Positions 46,888 to 59,161 of a stretch of 64,000 nucleotides of DNA are shown piece by piece; the stretch's first letter is position 1; every line of letters starts with the position of its first letter. Source of the stretch: Rhexocercosporidium sp. MPI-PUGE-AT-0058 (Eukaryota > Ascomycota > Leotiomycetes > Helotiales); the NCBI GenBank assembly GCA_020746875.1, contig JAGTJL010000012.1:248001-312000 (forward strand). Direction: 5' to 3'. The position numbers and the translations under genes were made by a program. The notes beneath the pieces were generated by a model, which saw nothing but the letters and a program-made list of their open reading frames with translations, was not told where the DNA came from and ran no database searches.

Positions 46888-49800
46888 ATGAGTACCACAC
46901 CCTCAAGACCAAACGGCGATGCCGCGCCGGCTCCACCGGTATTCTCCTATGCACAGGCTGCCAAGGGCCGCGCTGCTTCTACCACAGCTTCTGCCATGCA
47001 GTCACACCAATCCACCGCTTCCGGGATCAGCACACCAGCTAAGGATCCACAATCCACAATCAATACCCCTTCTGCCGGCTCTGAGCGAGGCGATAGAAGT
47101 GTCAATGGAAGTGTCGAGGCACCGAGTAAGGTCGAGGTGGCGGAACCTACTCGGACTACAGAGACCAAGGCTTCTACTTCATTAAAACTCAGCTCTTCCA
47201 CAGCATCCCCAAGCTTTGGCACTGCTTCAACGTCAACGCTACCGACGGAGGACAAGGACGACGAATTTACATTGGTTGGAGGCCCCGATTCAAATAGAGA
47301 TCGCCATAGCGCCACAGACAAGGCTGCTGATGGTGAAGGTCGGAGAGCCAAGAAAGGCAAGAAGCAAAAGAATGCTGAGAAGGAGGCCGAGAAGGAGAGT
47401 GAGAAAGAAAAGGAAGAGGTTAAGCCAGAGGTCTTTGTCCCGGCTCCGATACCAACGGTGAACTTCTGGCAACAGCGGAAGGAAGAGGCAGCAAAGGCAA
47501 AGCCAAGTCCTGTGGTTGGGCAGAGTCCGCAGACTATAGGATCAAGCCAGGGCGACCTCACCTCCACGCCAAATGGCAAGACAGCTGAGAAGAAGCGAGG
47601 AAAGACTGAAGAGGGTCTGAGCCCAGCCCAGAACGGTACGCCCAAGGATACACAGAGTGCCAACAGAAGTCAGAAGAAAGGAGGTGATACTCCAGGGAAG
47701 AAGGAAGACCAGAGTGGTAAACGTGCTGGAGCCCGAGGCAGTCGAGCAATTGAGAAGGATGAGAAGGCAGCAGCAAGTCAGTTGCCACCTCCGGTAGAGG
47801 ATGCTATGTCATGGCCAACTCCCGAGACAGCACTCGAGGAGGAGAAGCGTAAGGCTCAAGAGAAGACCGAGAAGGAGGACAAGGACGAGAATACTTCAAA
47901 CAAGCCTCGGCCAAAGAAGGAGTGGGTTGCCGTCCCTTATACCCCATCGGTTACGTTTAACACACCTCTACCAACCAGAGGAGGCCGAGGACGCGGTGGA
48001 GCTCGTGGTGGCCGAACAGAGGCTGGTGGACGTACAGGCCACTCAACGAATGGTACGGGAGAGAAGCCTCAGAATGCTTCCGCTACTGAAGCTTCCCCAG
48101 CAGATCGTGAATCGAGATCCAGCTCTGTCCCTCCTGCCACCAAGAGCCGACCATCCAACGAGCCATCGAGTGCACGTAAGCCATCCGTTGCACAGGGAGG
48201 GGAGAAGGCTAAGTCCAGTGCGTCTAAGAACGAGTCCACTAGCGACATTCGAAATCTTCCAAACGGTGGTCAGCCAGATCAGTCTTTCGAAGTCAGCCAA
48301 GACACTCGTGGTGATAACAAGGGTCTGAAGCAGGAGCAGAATTTCTTCGAAAACCAGTCATATCAGCGATCAAGTGCTGACCGCAAGGGTGACCAAAACA
48401 TGAGGGCACCTGATCAGTTCAAGGACAACTCGAACTTCAACAAGGAAGGGATGAACCAAGCTCGTGGGAATGATGGTCAGTCAAACCGTGGCCGTGGTGG
48501 TTTCCGTGGTAGAGTTGGGCATGGTGCATTTGCCAATGGCCAACCTCATCCTCCGAATGTGTTTACCAACGGTCATGGTGGTCCACCAGCACCCAACAGC
48601 TACCCTATCCGACAGGCTTCAGGTCCTTACAGCCCACCTCTTCAACCTCTCCCGTTCAGCAACCAGTACGTGCCGCCACCATCTCGAGGAGGACGTGGAG
48701 GATCTCGGTCACAATCGATACCAAACAATGGCATATATGGTCGCTACCCGCCAAATGGCGGTCTCGCGCAGCATATGTCGCCAATCCAAACTTCCAACCC
48801 ATACGATTACCAACACATGCAAGGACCAATGAGCGCTCAGCCATATCAACCTTATATGGATCAAGTGTCTGTTCTTGCAATGGTCACAATGCAGTTGGAA
48901 TACTACTTCTCAATTGACAATCTCTGCAAGGATGTCTTCCTGCGAAAGCACATGGACTCCCAGGGTTTCGTTTTCTTGGCTTTCATTGCTGGATTCAAGC
49001 GAATTCAAGCCTTGACTCAAGAGTTCGAGCTTTTGCGCTTTGCCTGCCAGGAATCCGAGATCATTGAGCTTGTCAGAGGTGACGATGGGCACGATCGATT
49101 GCGGAGAAAGGAGGGTTGGGAGAAATGGGTTTTGGGCATGGAGGAGCGAGATGAGTCTGTCAGAAATGCAGGACCTACTTTCCACCAACGCTCGCAACAA
49201 AACCAACATAGAGGCTCGATGGTCATGCCAAATCAGCACACCATGTCTCCTGTTGCATTCCAATCCAATGGTACTGAGGCAGGGTTTCGCCCATATGCTA
49301 ACGGTAATGGAGTCCCAGCTCCCGCTTTGTCCAACGGAAATGGTGGCGCATACTTCCCCGAGACTCCTCTTTCAGCTGCCGTACCTGACTTCTCCCCTGG
49401 TATGCTACCCATCCTCAACAACGGCCCCTCGGAACCTCTCGATATCGAGACAACCTTCAGTGATGATGAAGTTGCTCACCTGATCCTTGTTTTCAAGGCC
49501 CCCAAAGGCAATGAAGACTCGAAGCCCAAGTCGCCGTTCCACGGTATGCCTTCCAGAACTTTCTCCAACGGTTCAATTGATGGGAGATCGATTGCCGAAG
49601 AGCTCTATGACGACCAACGTCAGAGCCGATCTTTGGTAAATGGTTCTCATGCCTCCGAAGCGTAAGCAACACCAAACCTCCACTAGCACACACCCACAAC
49701 TGATCTTCCCCACAGCGGTTCCCCTGATAGTGTCCGTCGCCCAAGAAGCCCATTTGGTGCTATGTCGCCCACCCAAAGCTCATTCAATAACGGCCCTCCA

Positions 49801-50310
49801 GTCATGTGGGTCAAGGGTCAAAAGCAACAGGCTTTCGTCTCGCCTGGTAGCTCGGAAGAGCTGTACACCAAGTTTCGTGCCCGTGCTTTGCAACATCGAG
49901 ACACATCTGCTCCTGGCGAGAGTCATGCTGACATGAAACTCCTCTATGAGTTCTGGTCGCACTTCCTATGCCGGAACTTCAACGCCGCCATGTACCATGA
50001 GTTCCGCAACTTTGCCTTCGAGGATGCCCAAAGCAAGGCCATGAGTGGTGTAAACAGTCTCATCAGCTACTACGCCGAGGTACTCAGCAGCAAGAAGAAG
50101 GTCATTCCTAGTGTTCTCGCTCTGCACTATGTGGACTTGGTTAAGAATGAGGATCCTTCAGGTCCCCGTCCTGCCTTGGAGAAGCTCCGGGTTGCCTGGA
50201 GAGATGGGGCCCTCGATATGAAGAGTCGAAAGAGAATCGACAACCTGGTTGACTCTAAGCTTAGGGAGGAGCTTGAGCGTGCACCACATCAGAAGTCAGA
50301 TATGTCCTAA
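46888..50310 (+). CDS. LARP1-like RNA-binding protein (La motif and DM15 region)
   Basis: This is a cytoplasmic RNA-binding protein related to metazoan LARP1 and yeast Slf1/Sro9, acting on mRNA translation and stability. Exons 46888-49661 and 49716-50310 give 1122 aa; the 54-nt intron joins ASEA to GSPDSV. The N-terminus has the family signature FSYAQAAKGR. A long charged, disordered part includes RGG-type stretches (RGGRGRGGARGGR, RGRGGFRGR). The La motif lies at roughly 658-740 (MVTMQLEYYFSIDNLCKDVF, then DSQGFVFLAFIAGFKRIQ). The C-terminal exon carries the DM15-type helical repeats from about 940: VKGQKQQAFVSPGSSEELY, LLYEFWSHFLCRNFNAAMY and ALEKLRVAWRDGALDMKSR. In LARP1 this region binds the 5' cap and TOP motif; whether that holds here is not shown by the sequence. 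Confidence 0.92.
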
Positions 50311-51990
50311 TCCGATCCTAATACTTTTGGTCTTGCTGGCTATGGTCGTTTCTCGTTCGCCCACCCGGAACCTGGATCTCCGCAGGGTAGCTCTTTTCTG
50401 CTGCCTTCTTCGCCGTCAGGCCAGCACTTGCTCTCATCTCCTGCTGTTATGCGGGTCTTTGGTTGAGCCACTTCACATTGATTGTATCTACGAGTTTTGT
50501 TTGACGGTATCACGGCGTTTGTTAGGAGCTCACAGAAAGATTGGAGATCTTCATGGCATCGTCTTCATCACCTGGTGTTCACACTCATCACCTCTCGGGA
50601 ATCTAGGGGGTTTATGGGCATGCACGCACACGGCTTGCTTTCCTTGCCACTCTTGTTTGCTTACTTGTTCATATTTCTGCATAGCCACGTCGTCGTCCCT
50701 TTTTTCTTCTACTCTCGACTTCCAAAAAAAGAAAAGTCCAGGCATGCTTTTACTCCGCCAGGCAGAAAAGAGAAAAGCATTCGTACCGTCCCTGCTTACT
50801 ACCGTGTTTCTGTTTCGCCTGAATTGGATCTGGATCTGGCTTGATCTGATTGCATGCATGCTCTTTCGACTCTCGATTAATGAGGCTGCTGAGCTGGGAG
50901 GTTTTTTTTCTCTCGCAAAAATAAAAAGGCATCTACATGAGTTCTGCGTGTGAGGGATTCGAATAAGAATGCACCAACCACCGCCTTCGGTTCTTGAAAG
51001 CATGACAGCTTTTCAACGGGAGGTGTTAAATAGAGTGAAGGAAGGACGAACGAACGAACGAACGATTGATCGCGAGGAAGGGAAGGAAGGAAGGAAAAGA
51101 ACTCATAAAATGGATTTTGCTGCCACCTGTACAATAGCAAGCAAGAATGGAGCCAGCATTCACAAATATTCATTTTTGATCCTCGGGAGTTGATTTAACT
51201 GTGAGTTCTGGAGGAGGTGACTTTGAAAGAGGGTCGTCCAATGCAACTTACTCATGCCTCGACGAAAATACTCAGCAGGAGATGCCAGTGACGTGGACGA
51301 TAGGGAAGTACATTCTTCGCTTTGATGCTCCTACGTCGACAAGTGTATCTGTTTGTATACGCGTGAATCCGAAATGATCCAAAAACTTCATCACTTTCAG
51401 TATTCTAGTCCTCCCGATTTGACTTGTCCAGAAAGCGTCAATCGAGAGACGAACCCAGATCATGTATATCTCTCTCACGTCAGAAGCGGCAGACTGACGT
51501 AAGCTTCCATTCACATGGGGCGCTAGGCTCGGCCCTGAAGCTTACCCGGTTTTGTTATTATCGTTCCATTCCAAACAGCCGGATTCCAAGCTTCAATCCA
51601 CCATGTAAGAAATGATTATCGTCGTGAAAGCTCCAAGCCACACCGCAATGTACAGAGCAGAAATCAACCTCACCAACAGAAAAGCCAAGTCTTCGTGACG
51701 GTAAGACAGGGGCAGTGTCTCTTCAGCCGCTGTGGCTGCAGGGAAATTGCCGAACTAGGCATGGCTGAGCACCAGCTTGCATTGGGGGCTGGAAGCTCGA
51801 ACAACGCAAAGCAGGAGGAGTGACAAAATATCTCCCTCAGTGTCCTCAGTGGACAACCACGACTTTTTCTTATATGATTTTCTTATGATCTCTTATTTTA
51901 GATGCGAATAATGCGTATAGACATACCTCTCAATTTCCAGCTACCTCTTCCAGATAGCTTCTCCTCTCCTCTCTCAGCCTCAGCCTCACC
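50311..51990. other. intergenic, 3' flank of LARP1-like gene
   Basis: This 1.7-kb stretch contains the 3' untranslated part of the LARP1-like gene and the promoter of the next gene on the same strand. A GAACG/GGAAG simple patch occurs at 51030-51065. No gene or RNA was recognised. Confidence 0.5.
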
Positions 51991-53716
51991 ATGGTCTTCG
52001 ATAATATCAACCAGAACGTCTTCGGCTTCACAGCGCTCATAGTCGCCCTCGTCGCCCTCCTCACGACCGTCCTGCAGGTCCTCCAGCAATACTTCTCAAG
52101 CGCTGAGGGGTATCGACGATGTGCCGAATCAGTAATGGGGGAATGGTCGCGGGGAACGAAACGAAAGCTACGACCGCAGGAATTCCGAATAGAAGTTATC
52201 TTCGAAACCCCCGTCATATTCGTAGCTCCGCCTACGAACAAAAGGGGTCCAATTGCCGGGAAAGAGATCCATTATATCGATGGGACGGACCTATCGTACA
52301 CCAATACACGCGTTCTGCCACCAGGGGCTCAGAGACAGGCGGAGGCCGAGGCGACGGCTAGAGTGCATACGGCAGACGACGAGAAGGCTTCTTGGGTGAA
52401 TCTGCTCTCTGCTCTGCAGTTGAAGGAGCAGCAGTCAAGAGCGTGGGATCAGGAGTGGCGGATTAAAGCTCCACCCCGAGATGGGTTGTCGAAGATTAAA
52501 GATCCTACATACCCACTCGCAGTTGGTCTTCAATGCAAGACTCGGTCCTGGGATTTTATCCCCTCGTCAATCACGAAACCATACGCTACTTCGGCAATTT
52601 GCCATCTGGTGGAAATGATGGCCATGCTAGGGCTGTACTGGAAAGTCTTCGACCAATCGATATGGAATCTGCGAGCTGAAGGGAACGGCTTTATTCTGAC
52701 ATCCACTACGGTCCATGGTCTGGGTGTCATGGTAGCATTCGCCACGACGGGAAAATCGAATTTCAAAGAGAACAGGGTAATTCCAAGTGAAGCAGTGAAA
52801 GAGCTGACTTTTGGAACTGTCCCCAATATCTTCGATGATGAGGGGTACTTGAACCGGGACACGCAAACACAAAGTCTGGATCTTGTGTTTGGAGCGCCTG
52901 AAGATGTTGAGATGACCTTGGAGTCTATTGGATGTCAAGCAAAGACGTTGAAAAGATACAAGAAAGACCACAAGCACATCTTTTCCGGTACGTGCACTTC
53001 CTCCTCGTTCCTCTCCTTGCCCAAAATCGGAATCTAATTACTCACATCAACGATATATAGTCTCCTTTGAAATCATCGGTATGCTCAGTAAAGTCTTCCG
53101 CATCCGCGGCTCCAACTTCCGCATGCTGCCCAATCCCACGAGCGACAGCTGGCTAAAAAAGAATGGGCCCAAAGCCTCCTGGAAGATCACGAGTTTAATG
53201 TCCATCTTCCAATCCCAGCTCTCCCAGTTCATCGTCTCAGAGCACCTGAGCGCAAACCACGCAATCTCCAAGATCAGTGCGCAGTGGGGGCGCATCACTG
53301 CTCTCGATTGCAGCGATGAAGCAAACCTATCCCTTGAAGTCCGCGAGGCTATCCACGATGCGCTAGAGGTACAGACTGAATATCTCCTCTCTATCCGCCA
53401 GGCTGAAGTCCTCGCCGTGCTCGTAGCGCATATCACGAAAGTCATGGAGGTTCTTGATGATCCTGTCTCGCCGCTTAATGTCATCGTCCTCGCTAATAAG
53501 GAGGATGCGCTCATGACGTACTATTTCCAGACCATCCGTCCGGCCGTGGTTGACGCAGAAAATAGGAAAGACGAGGAAGCTGACAAGAACATCATTTGGG
53601 TGTCGCTTATTTTCAGGATGTTGTGTTGGTTGCTGTTGCATGATTTCGACAAGGCGGATACGAAGATTGTCCCAGCGGATTTGAAGGGTAGTCGGATGCC
53701 TGTGTATATTGGGTGA
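51991..53716 (+). CDS. modin-like fungal protein of unknown function
   Basis: Exons 51991-52987 and 53061-53716 give 550 aa; the 73-nt intron joins HIFS to VSFEIIG. One N-terminal membrane helix (FGFTALIVALVALLTTVLQV) is followed directly by LQQYFSSAEGYRRCAESVMG, a stretch typical of a fungus-specific family annotated in some genomes as modin-like. FETPVIFVAPP follows soon after. A central region has WDFIPSSITKPYATSAICHL and GLYWKVFDQSIWNLRAEGNG. The C-terminal half is helical, with a second hydrophobic stretch near the end (IIWVSLIFRMLCWLLLHDF). The role is unknown. The family is expanded and patchy in filamentous fungi, so it is likely an accessory gene. The name rests on my memory of the family, not on a search. 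Confidence 0.78.
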
Positions 53717-54550
53717 TTTGACAATAGCGATCTGATGGAATTTGCATAGGCGTCGAATCTAAAATGGATTGGAGGTCTGAGAAAGGGAACAAGGCTATTT
53801 GCATAGTTGGATCTGATCATTGTAGGCGTTATTTGTTCTGGTGCGTAAAGACGCGAGCGAGTGAGGTTCTGGTCACATAATGGAGTTTGAAAAGTGAGGA
53901 AGCATAGAGGCGTTAATCATATACCACTACATCATGGAGGCGTAGTAAAGCTAGTTGAATTGATATTCAGGAATACAAACCATTAAAAATTGTTTGTTGC
54001 AATTATCTAGTGTTTTTCGCAGAAAGCATCATCTAGAAGGCTGCAAACACCGCTTGAGTCACTCAGCACAAGAGTCAAAATACTATAGCACAAAAGACTG
54101 AGTCGCACTGACCATCATGCCTCGAGAAACCAATTATTTGCAAATAACAATATCAATCTTTATCAAAATTCACAACTTCAAACTCGGTTGGAGAGTGAAG
54201 TGTGAGAACGAACCCCTGTCTCTCCAAAAGCTGCACTGCGCCCGCCAATTGGGTTGCCATGCCACCAGCCCAGACTGACCCATGCGAAAGTCAACACCAA
54301 GAGCCGACTGCAGCCAAAGTCCAGAAACTTGCTTTCTGGCTCAAATTCCAATTGACCTCGCAGAACTTGGGGGAAGTCTTCACTAATATCTCTATTTTGA
54401 CAATCGCATACTCACGAGGTGTCAGGATTTTTTCCCCCTTCAATTGAATTGTCCGTGAGAATTTCGACGGTTCCTGTTCGTCAATCGATCAAGTAAGTGG
54501 AGTGGAGGGTGGAGGCATCAGGAATGCAACAATAGCTAACACAACGAAGA
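53717..54550. other. intergenic
   Basis: This 834-nt, AT-rich spacer lies between two genes on the plus strand. The open frame at 54202-54447 is not convincing. No other feature was seen. Confidence 0.5.
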
Positions 54551-55468
54551 ATGCGATCCTCTACCCCAACAACTCGAGCAGCCTACCTATCTCTTCTCCT
54601 CCTCCCAATATCAGCACTCCAGATACCCTCAATACTAGCCCCCTTCTATGAGCCCTACATCGAAATCGACGCCGATAGCTCAATCCTCCTCTCTAACACC
54701 TCCCTCTCCAGCTCACCCCAACAACACCACGACCTCCTTAAACGAGACGGGAACTGCCCTCTCAACTTCAATTCCTGCAGCACATTCCGCGACTCCGCCG
54801 GCGGCGCCTGCTGCACCGCAGGTTCATTCTGCACGACCGACCGCGCAAGGAACATAGCATGTTGTCCCACGGGAGCGACATGTACAGGATCCCTTGACAT
54901 CGCTACAGCTACAACAACAGGCACGGGCATAGGAGGAGGAGCTGTATTCGGCACGGGGACAGGGACGACGACGACGACCGGCACAACAGCAACAATCACA
55001 ACCCCTCCAACAATCACAGACTCCACGCCCGTCACCTACGTCGCCAACGCCTTCTTCCCCTTCCCCTACATCCCCACGACCTACGCCAACAGCGCAGCAT
55101 GCAACTCCGCCTTTCAAGCCTGCCAGACCAACTACGCGGCTTGCACATCTGCTCTCGACGGCTCCGGTGCCAACGCCGGAGGTGCAGGATTCGGCGTCAC
55201 GATCGTAGCGCCGAATGGAGGTATCACCGCCTCGCCTACGATACAGAGTCTGGGTGTGGCGAGCGCGACGAGTATCTGTAGCTCGCTGAGTGCGCAGGGG
55301 TGTTACAATATCGTTAGTGATAACTGTGCGCAGTTTGGCACCGGGACGGAGGTTAATTTCGTGCCGGGGACGACGGGGAATGGAGCGGCAATGGCGAGGG
55401 CGACGGGAGGTTGCTTTGTGGGTGTTATGGCGGGTTTGGGACTAGGGATTGCTGGGCAGATTATTTGA
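54551..55468 (+). CDS. secreted Cys-rich GPI-anchored protein
   Basis: This is an intronless 305-aa predicted cell-surface protein. A signal peptide (AAYLSLLLLPISALQ) and a propeptide end at LLKR, a Kex2-type site, just before DGNCPLNFNSC. A compact Cys-rich module follows at about residues 65-112, with a double-Cys step (GGACCTAGSFC ... NIACCPTGATC) like small fungal extracellular domains. Then come a Thr/Gly-rich linker (GTGTGTTTTTGTTATITTPP), a second region with paired Cys (SAACNSAFQACQTNYAACTS), a third Cys set near SICSSLSAQGCYNIVSDNC, and a hydrophobic end (GVMAGLGLGIAGQII) suited to GPI transfer. Eukaryotic cell-wall proteins of this type are common in ascomycetes; a specific role cannot be given. 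Confidence 0.83.
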   Translation: MRSSTPTTRAAYLSLLLLPISALQIPSILAPFYEPYIEIDADSSILLSNTSLSSSPQQHHDLLKRDGNCPLNFNSCSTFRDSAGGACCTAGSFCTTDRARNIACCPTGATCTGSLDIATATTTGTGIGGGAVFGTGTGTTTTTGTTATITTPPTITDSTPVTYVANAFFPFPYIPTTYANSAACNSAFQACQTNYAACTSALDGSGANAGGAGFGVTIVAPNGGITASPTIQSLGVASATSICSSLSAQGCYNIVSDNCAQFGTGTEVNFVPGTTGNGAAMARATGGCFVGVMAGLGLGIAGQII

Positions 55469-55999
55469 TTTTGAGGATGGTGACATGATGTGGTGGAATT
55501 GGGTGGTGAATCTTGCATGGCTATGGTGTTTTGGGTTATTTCGTGTTGTTTACCTTATGGGTTATGTGTCATGTTGTTCATGAGCTCAGTATGTGCCTTG
55601 TGGTGGCAAAAATGTGGTATATAGTAATTGAGAGGTTATCTCGCAGACACCGCTTTCGGTATTCCCTGTTTACTCCAGAATATAGATACCAGTCGAGATA
55701 ACCGGTTCATACCCCTCGCCTCATCACATTTCCATTGTTTTGTGTGAGAAAACTTAGAAACGTTGCAACAGGAAGAAAAAAATCCACGAGTCACGCACGC
55801 CCTCTCAATGCTTCCAGTCTTGTGTCCTTGTACATGCTTTCTGTGAAAGGCATACTGATACCTAATTTACTGTGTAGAAAGCTGAAAGCTTAGACAGCTA
55901 GAAGAAATCTTTAAAGCCGAGTCCATGGCCGCGCCAACAAATGTCTAACCTTAATGCTTTTAAGAGTCCACCATGAGATGCATCCCCGTCAATACGCCT
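55469..55999. other. intergenic, convergent 3' flanks
   Basis: This is the spacer between the GPI-protein gene and the 3' end of TRL1. Nothing is recognisable in it. Confidence 0.5.
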
Positions 56000-58533
56000 T
56001 TAACGTGAAAGAACACTCTTAACGACACCATCAACAACATGTCGGCCACTAATAACAACCTCACCAATTCCCGAATCATCACCACTGCCGACTTCGATCC
56101 ATCTCTTCAAGAGGTCATTACTCTCCTTTGGCTTGACATCCTCTCCTCGAGTACCGACTGTGACATGTGCGACTTGGTTGGTACACTCCCATCCCTCGTC
56201 GACGAGTCTAGCAACGATAGCCATGATGCGGTTATCCCACACGATCTAAGCACCTGGATTAGTAAAAGCGCTACTAGCAAGTATTACGGGGTTCCTACCT
56301 TCTCCAACAAGACCTTGCAGTCACCCATCTTGGGATTCGGATTCCAGGCATCTCCACCAGAAGCATGAAGCTCACTATACTTTTGCCACAGCTCCGGGTG
56401 GGCCTTCGAAGAGGCACGATGGATCAAGGTGACGTGGAACTCGTTCTGGACACGACGGTTCTGTTGGAGCTGTCTGAAGAACCGGGCCTTGTTCGAGGAG
56501 ACAGAGCCGAATGCGGTTTCGAGAACATCGAGGATCTGGGATTTCGGGAGGTTGACAGAGATATATTCTAGAGGCTTTTGCTTCTTAGCGATTGGGGCTT
56601 GCTCTCTCTAAAATTGAGTCAGTACGATTCAAAGGCTTTATCCGTGAAGGCAACTCACACCCTGGCCCTTCTGGTTCTTGTTCCTGTTGTTATCTCTTGG
56701 CCCACGCTCACCAATCGTGTGTCTGATTTCGGGTCTGTACTCGCTGAGTGAGACCTTGATAGCCTCGTCAAGATCCTCGCTCGAAGGCATATTGGCGATG
56801 AGCTTTGGGAACAAGTTATGGAGTTGACCGACGACCGTTTCTAAATTCTCGCGAGAGTCCAAAGTAGGGTCAAGTTCGATGACAGCGTCGAAGCCATCGT
56901 CTGGTCTGGTCTCGATGTTCAGTGCCTCGAAGCGGTTGATGAATCCTTCCATAATTCCAACAACCTTCTTCGAGTCCGAGGCTGCCTGAATAGTCTGGTG
57001 ATTGTCCCCACGAGCAAGAACTCTGTCTTGGGTGACCTGTCTAATCTTGGCAAGAGTATCTGGGGAATGAGCGAAATTGAGTGCAACCAAGCGAACATGA
57101 GGGTGAGTTCGGTGAACATCTCCAATAATCTGCTCACGCTCATGTCTCTGTGCATTGTTCCGATCAGCAAAGACGACTGGGATGTCCTCCAATTGAGCTA
57201 GAACCTCCTTGGTGAAGCGAGGTGGCCGACCCTTGCCAGTAATGTTGTCGTTCTGAACATGACCCCAATTGAAGAGATGTGTGAGTGCAACAGCGATTGT
57301 TGTCTTTCCGCAGCCGAGAGTAGCGATGGGCACCAGAATAATGTTCTTAGAAGTATGTTCTGGGGCGCCTCCAAGTGCAGCATATTCAGCCCGAATGATA
57401 TCAGAGCCCTTTAAGTTCTTCTCCTTCAAGAAATCATCCCGCAGCTGGATGATGCCATGATTCTGTCCGTACGCCTTACCCAGATGAGGATTCTCAGCAA
57501 GCTTCTTCCGCGCAAAGAGCAAGTACTCCTCCGTGATCTTGATGTGCTTCTTGTATCGAGGTGTCATTCCAGAGATGATTGCCTTGGTACACTCACGCCA
57601 TTGTCGATACATCAAATAAGGCTCCTCGAACTTGTATTTAAAGAACCAGTCTGCGAAGCGGTTGGCAGAATCCTGACGAGCCTTGCATCTGATGACGAAT
57701 CCCTCAATATCCCGTCCGTTGTAGTGACCGGTCTCAGCAACCTCATCCAGGAAAGTCTTGGTTGCATCAACATCCTCGTACACCAGGAAGTCGGTCTTTC
57801 TGAAGCCCCACTCCTCAGCGAAAGCCTGAACGTGAGCACCCGAGTAGGTCATGAATTCCGGAAGGTTGATGTTGATACCATGAAGGTATAGTCCAGCATT
57901 ATCTCGATCGTAAGCAAGGATATGCTCTTCAAACTCGTCGTCACACAGCTCAAAAACAGCAGTAGCATTCCTCTTCCGCAGCTCCTTTGCAAGATCCTGT
58001 CGTGTCTTGCTAACAGATGCAAGATGCTTGTCCACCCACTTCTCGCCTGCCATGGCATGGCTCACTTCGTCGTTTCTAGGGCCCGTCGAGTGCTTGCTGC
58101 AAACCAACAACGAGCCATCATGGAGGCCGCTAATAAATATGATGCAGCCATTCTCCTTGAGACTCAACTCGTAAGGACCCTTGGTGGCCTGCTTGATGGT
58201 ACGCCATTCGGTAGCGTGGACCTCGCCAGTGTTGAAGAATTTGTCGTAGCCTCTAATAGAGATCTCGGGCTGGCCCTTTGCATTCTTGCCAGTGAATAGT
58301 CCTCGGGCGTAGGTGGGTAGATCTGGACGCTTGTAGTCCCAATCCTGAAAGCGCCACGAGTGGACGACAAGATTCTCAGGTGAGTTGGTAACGTTAAAGC
58401 CAGTTCTCTTGCAGCTGTAGCTCTTCTTGGCCGCCCTGGGGTCCTTTTTAAAGCCTGCCTCAAGATTTCTAATTAAAGTCTGAACTTCTTCCACGTCTTG
58501 TGGTTGGTACGGAACCTGGCCGGGGTCTGCCAT
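56000..58533 (-). CDS. TRL1: tRNA ligase Trl1
   Basis: This is the trifunctional fungal tRNA splicing ligase, which also seals HAC1-type mRNA. It heals and joins exon ends through phosphodiesterase, kinase and ligase steps. Exons 58533-56659, 56607-56299 and 56245-56000 give 809 aa from MADPGQVPYQ; the introns are 51 and 53 nt. The ligase domain has ELSLKENGCIIF with the nucleotidyl Lys at about 126, EGFVIRCK near 277 and KYKFEEPYLMYRQW. The kinase P-loop is GCGKTT at about 407-412. The C-terminal cyclic phosphodiesterase has the paired HxT motifs, FHVTLIH and AHVTVGT. An in-frame ATG at 58716 adds 61 residues that resemble a mitochondrial presequence. I start at MADPG because the family's conserved part begins there. 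The last two exons lie outside the long open frame. Confidence 0.93.
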
Positions 58534-59161
58534 GATTGCAGAGTGGCTTCGAGGGGTGACGTGAGAAACTTTGCTCAATGTGGTGTATTTGAAGGTGATG
58601 ATGGGAGGTCTGTGTTTGGAAGTGGGAGAACGTGAACAAATAGACTGGAGGAGAGAGAAGATGACTCTTTGCGAGTTAGAAAGTCGAAGGCTTCGCTTTA
58701 ATAGAAACATCAACAAGGGAGCACGGGTTGCCTTCTTTGTACTAGGCTCCCTTTTCCTTCGGTGAATGCGACTTCTGCCTAGAAATGACGGTTTGGAATG
58801 GAATATTAGTCACGCCGTTGTTGAAGGCCTCTTTCAGGACAGAACAAGACAGGATGAGACGGGCTGAAGAAAAAGTGAAGGGGGGTTTTTGGATCAAGAC
58901 CAAACAAACGCTGTGGCTGTGGCTGGCACCGTTTGGTCGAGGCGAATTCAAATGACTGTTCGGTAAAGGGGGGGCTAGTGCGCCTAGCGGCCGCCTGTCC
59001 CCTGTCTTCTCAGCCTTGTGGCGCGGGGCAGGGCTTATAGAAAATTATCCAGAATGTCATGAACTAACCTGGGTTGTTCACATAGCTGGCGAATCCTTTG
59101 GTTTGGGTTCAACATCGCTCTACAGCCTCAAAGAATAGAGCCTTTGAAGCCGAGATACAAG
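58534..59161. promoter_or_regulatory. divergent promoter of TRL1 and ankyrin gene
   Basis: These 628 nt separate two divergent start codons. The left part (58534-58716) is an in-frame extension of TRL1. No specific binding site is claimed. Confidence 0.5.

Noticed and set aside
46947..47663. A 238-codon minus-strand frame inside the LARP1-like gene.
   Set aside because: It is the mirror frame of the real coding strand, made open by the low-complexity composition.
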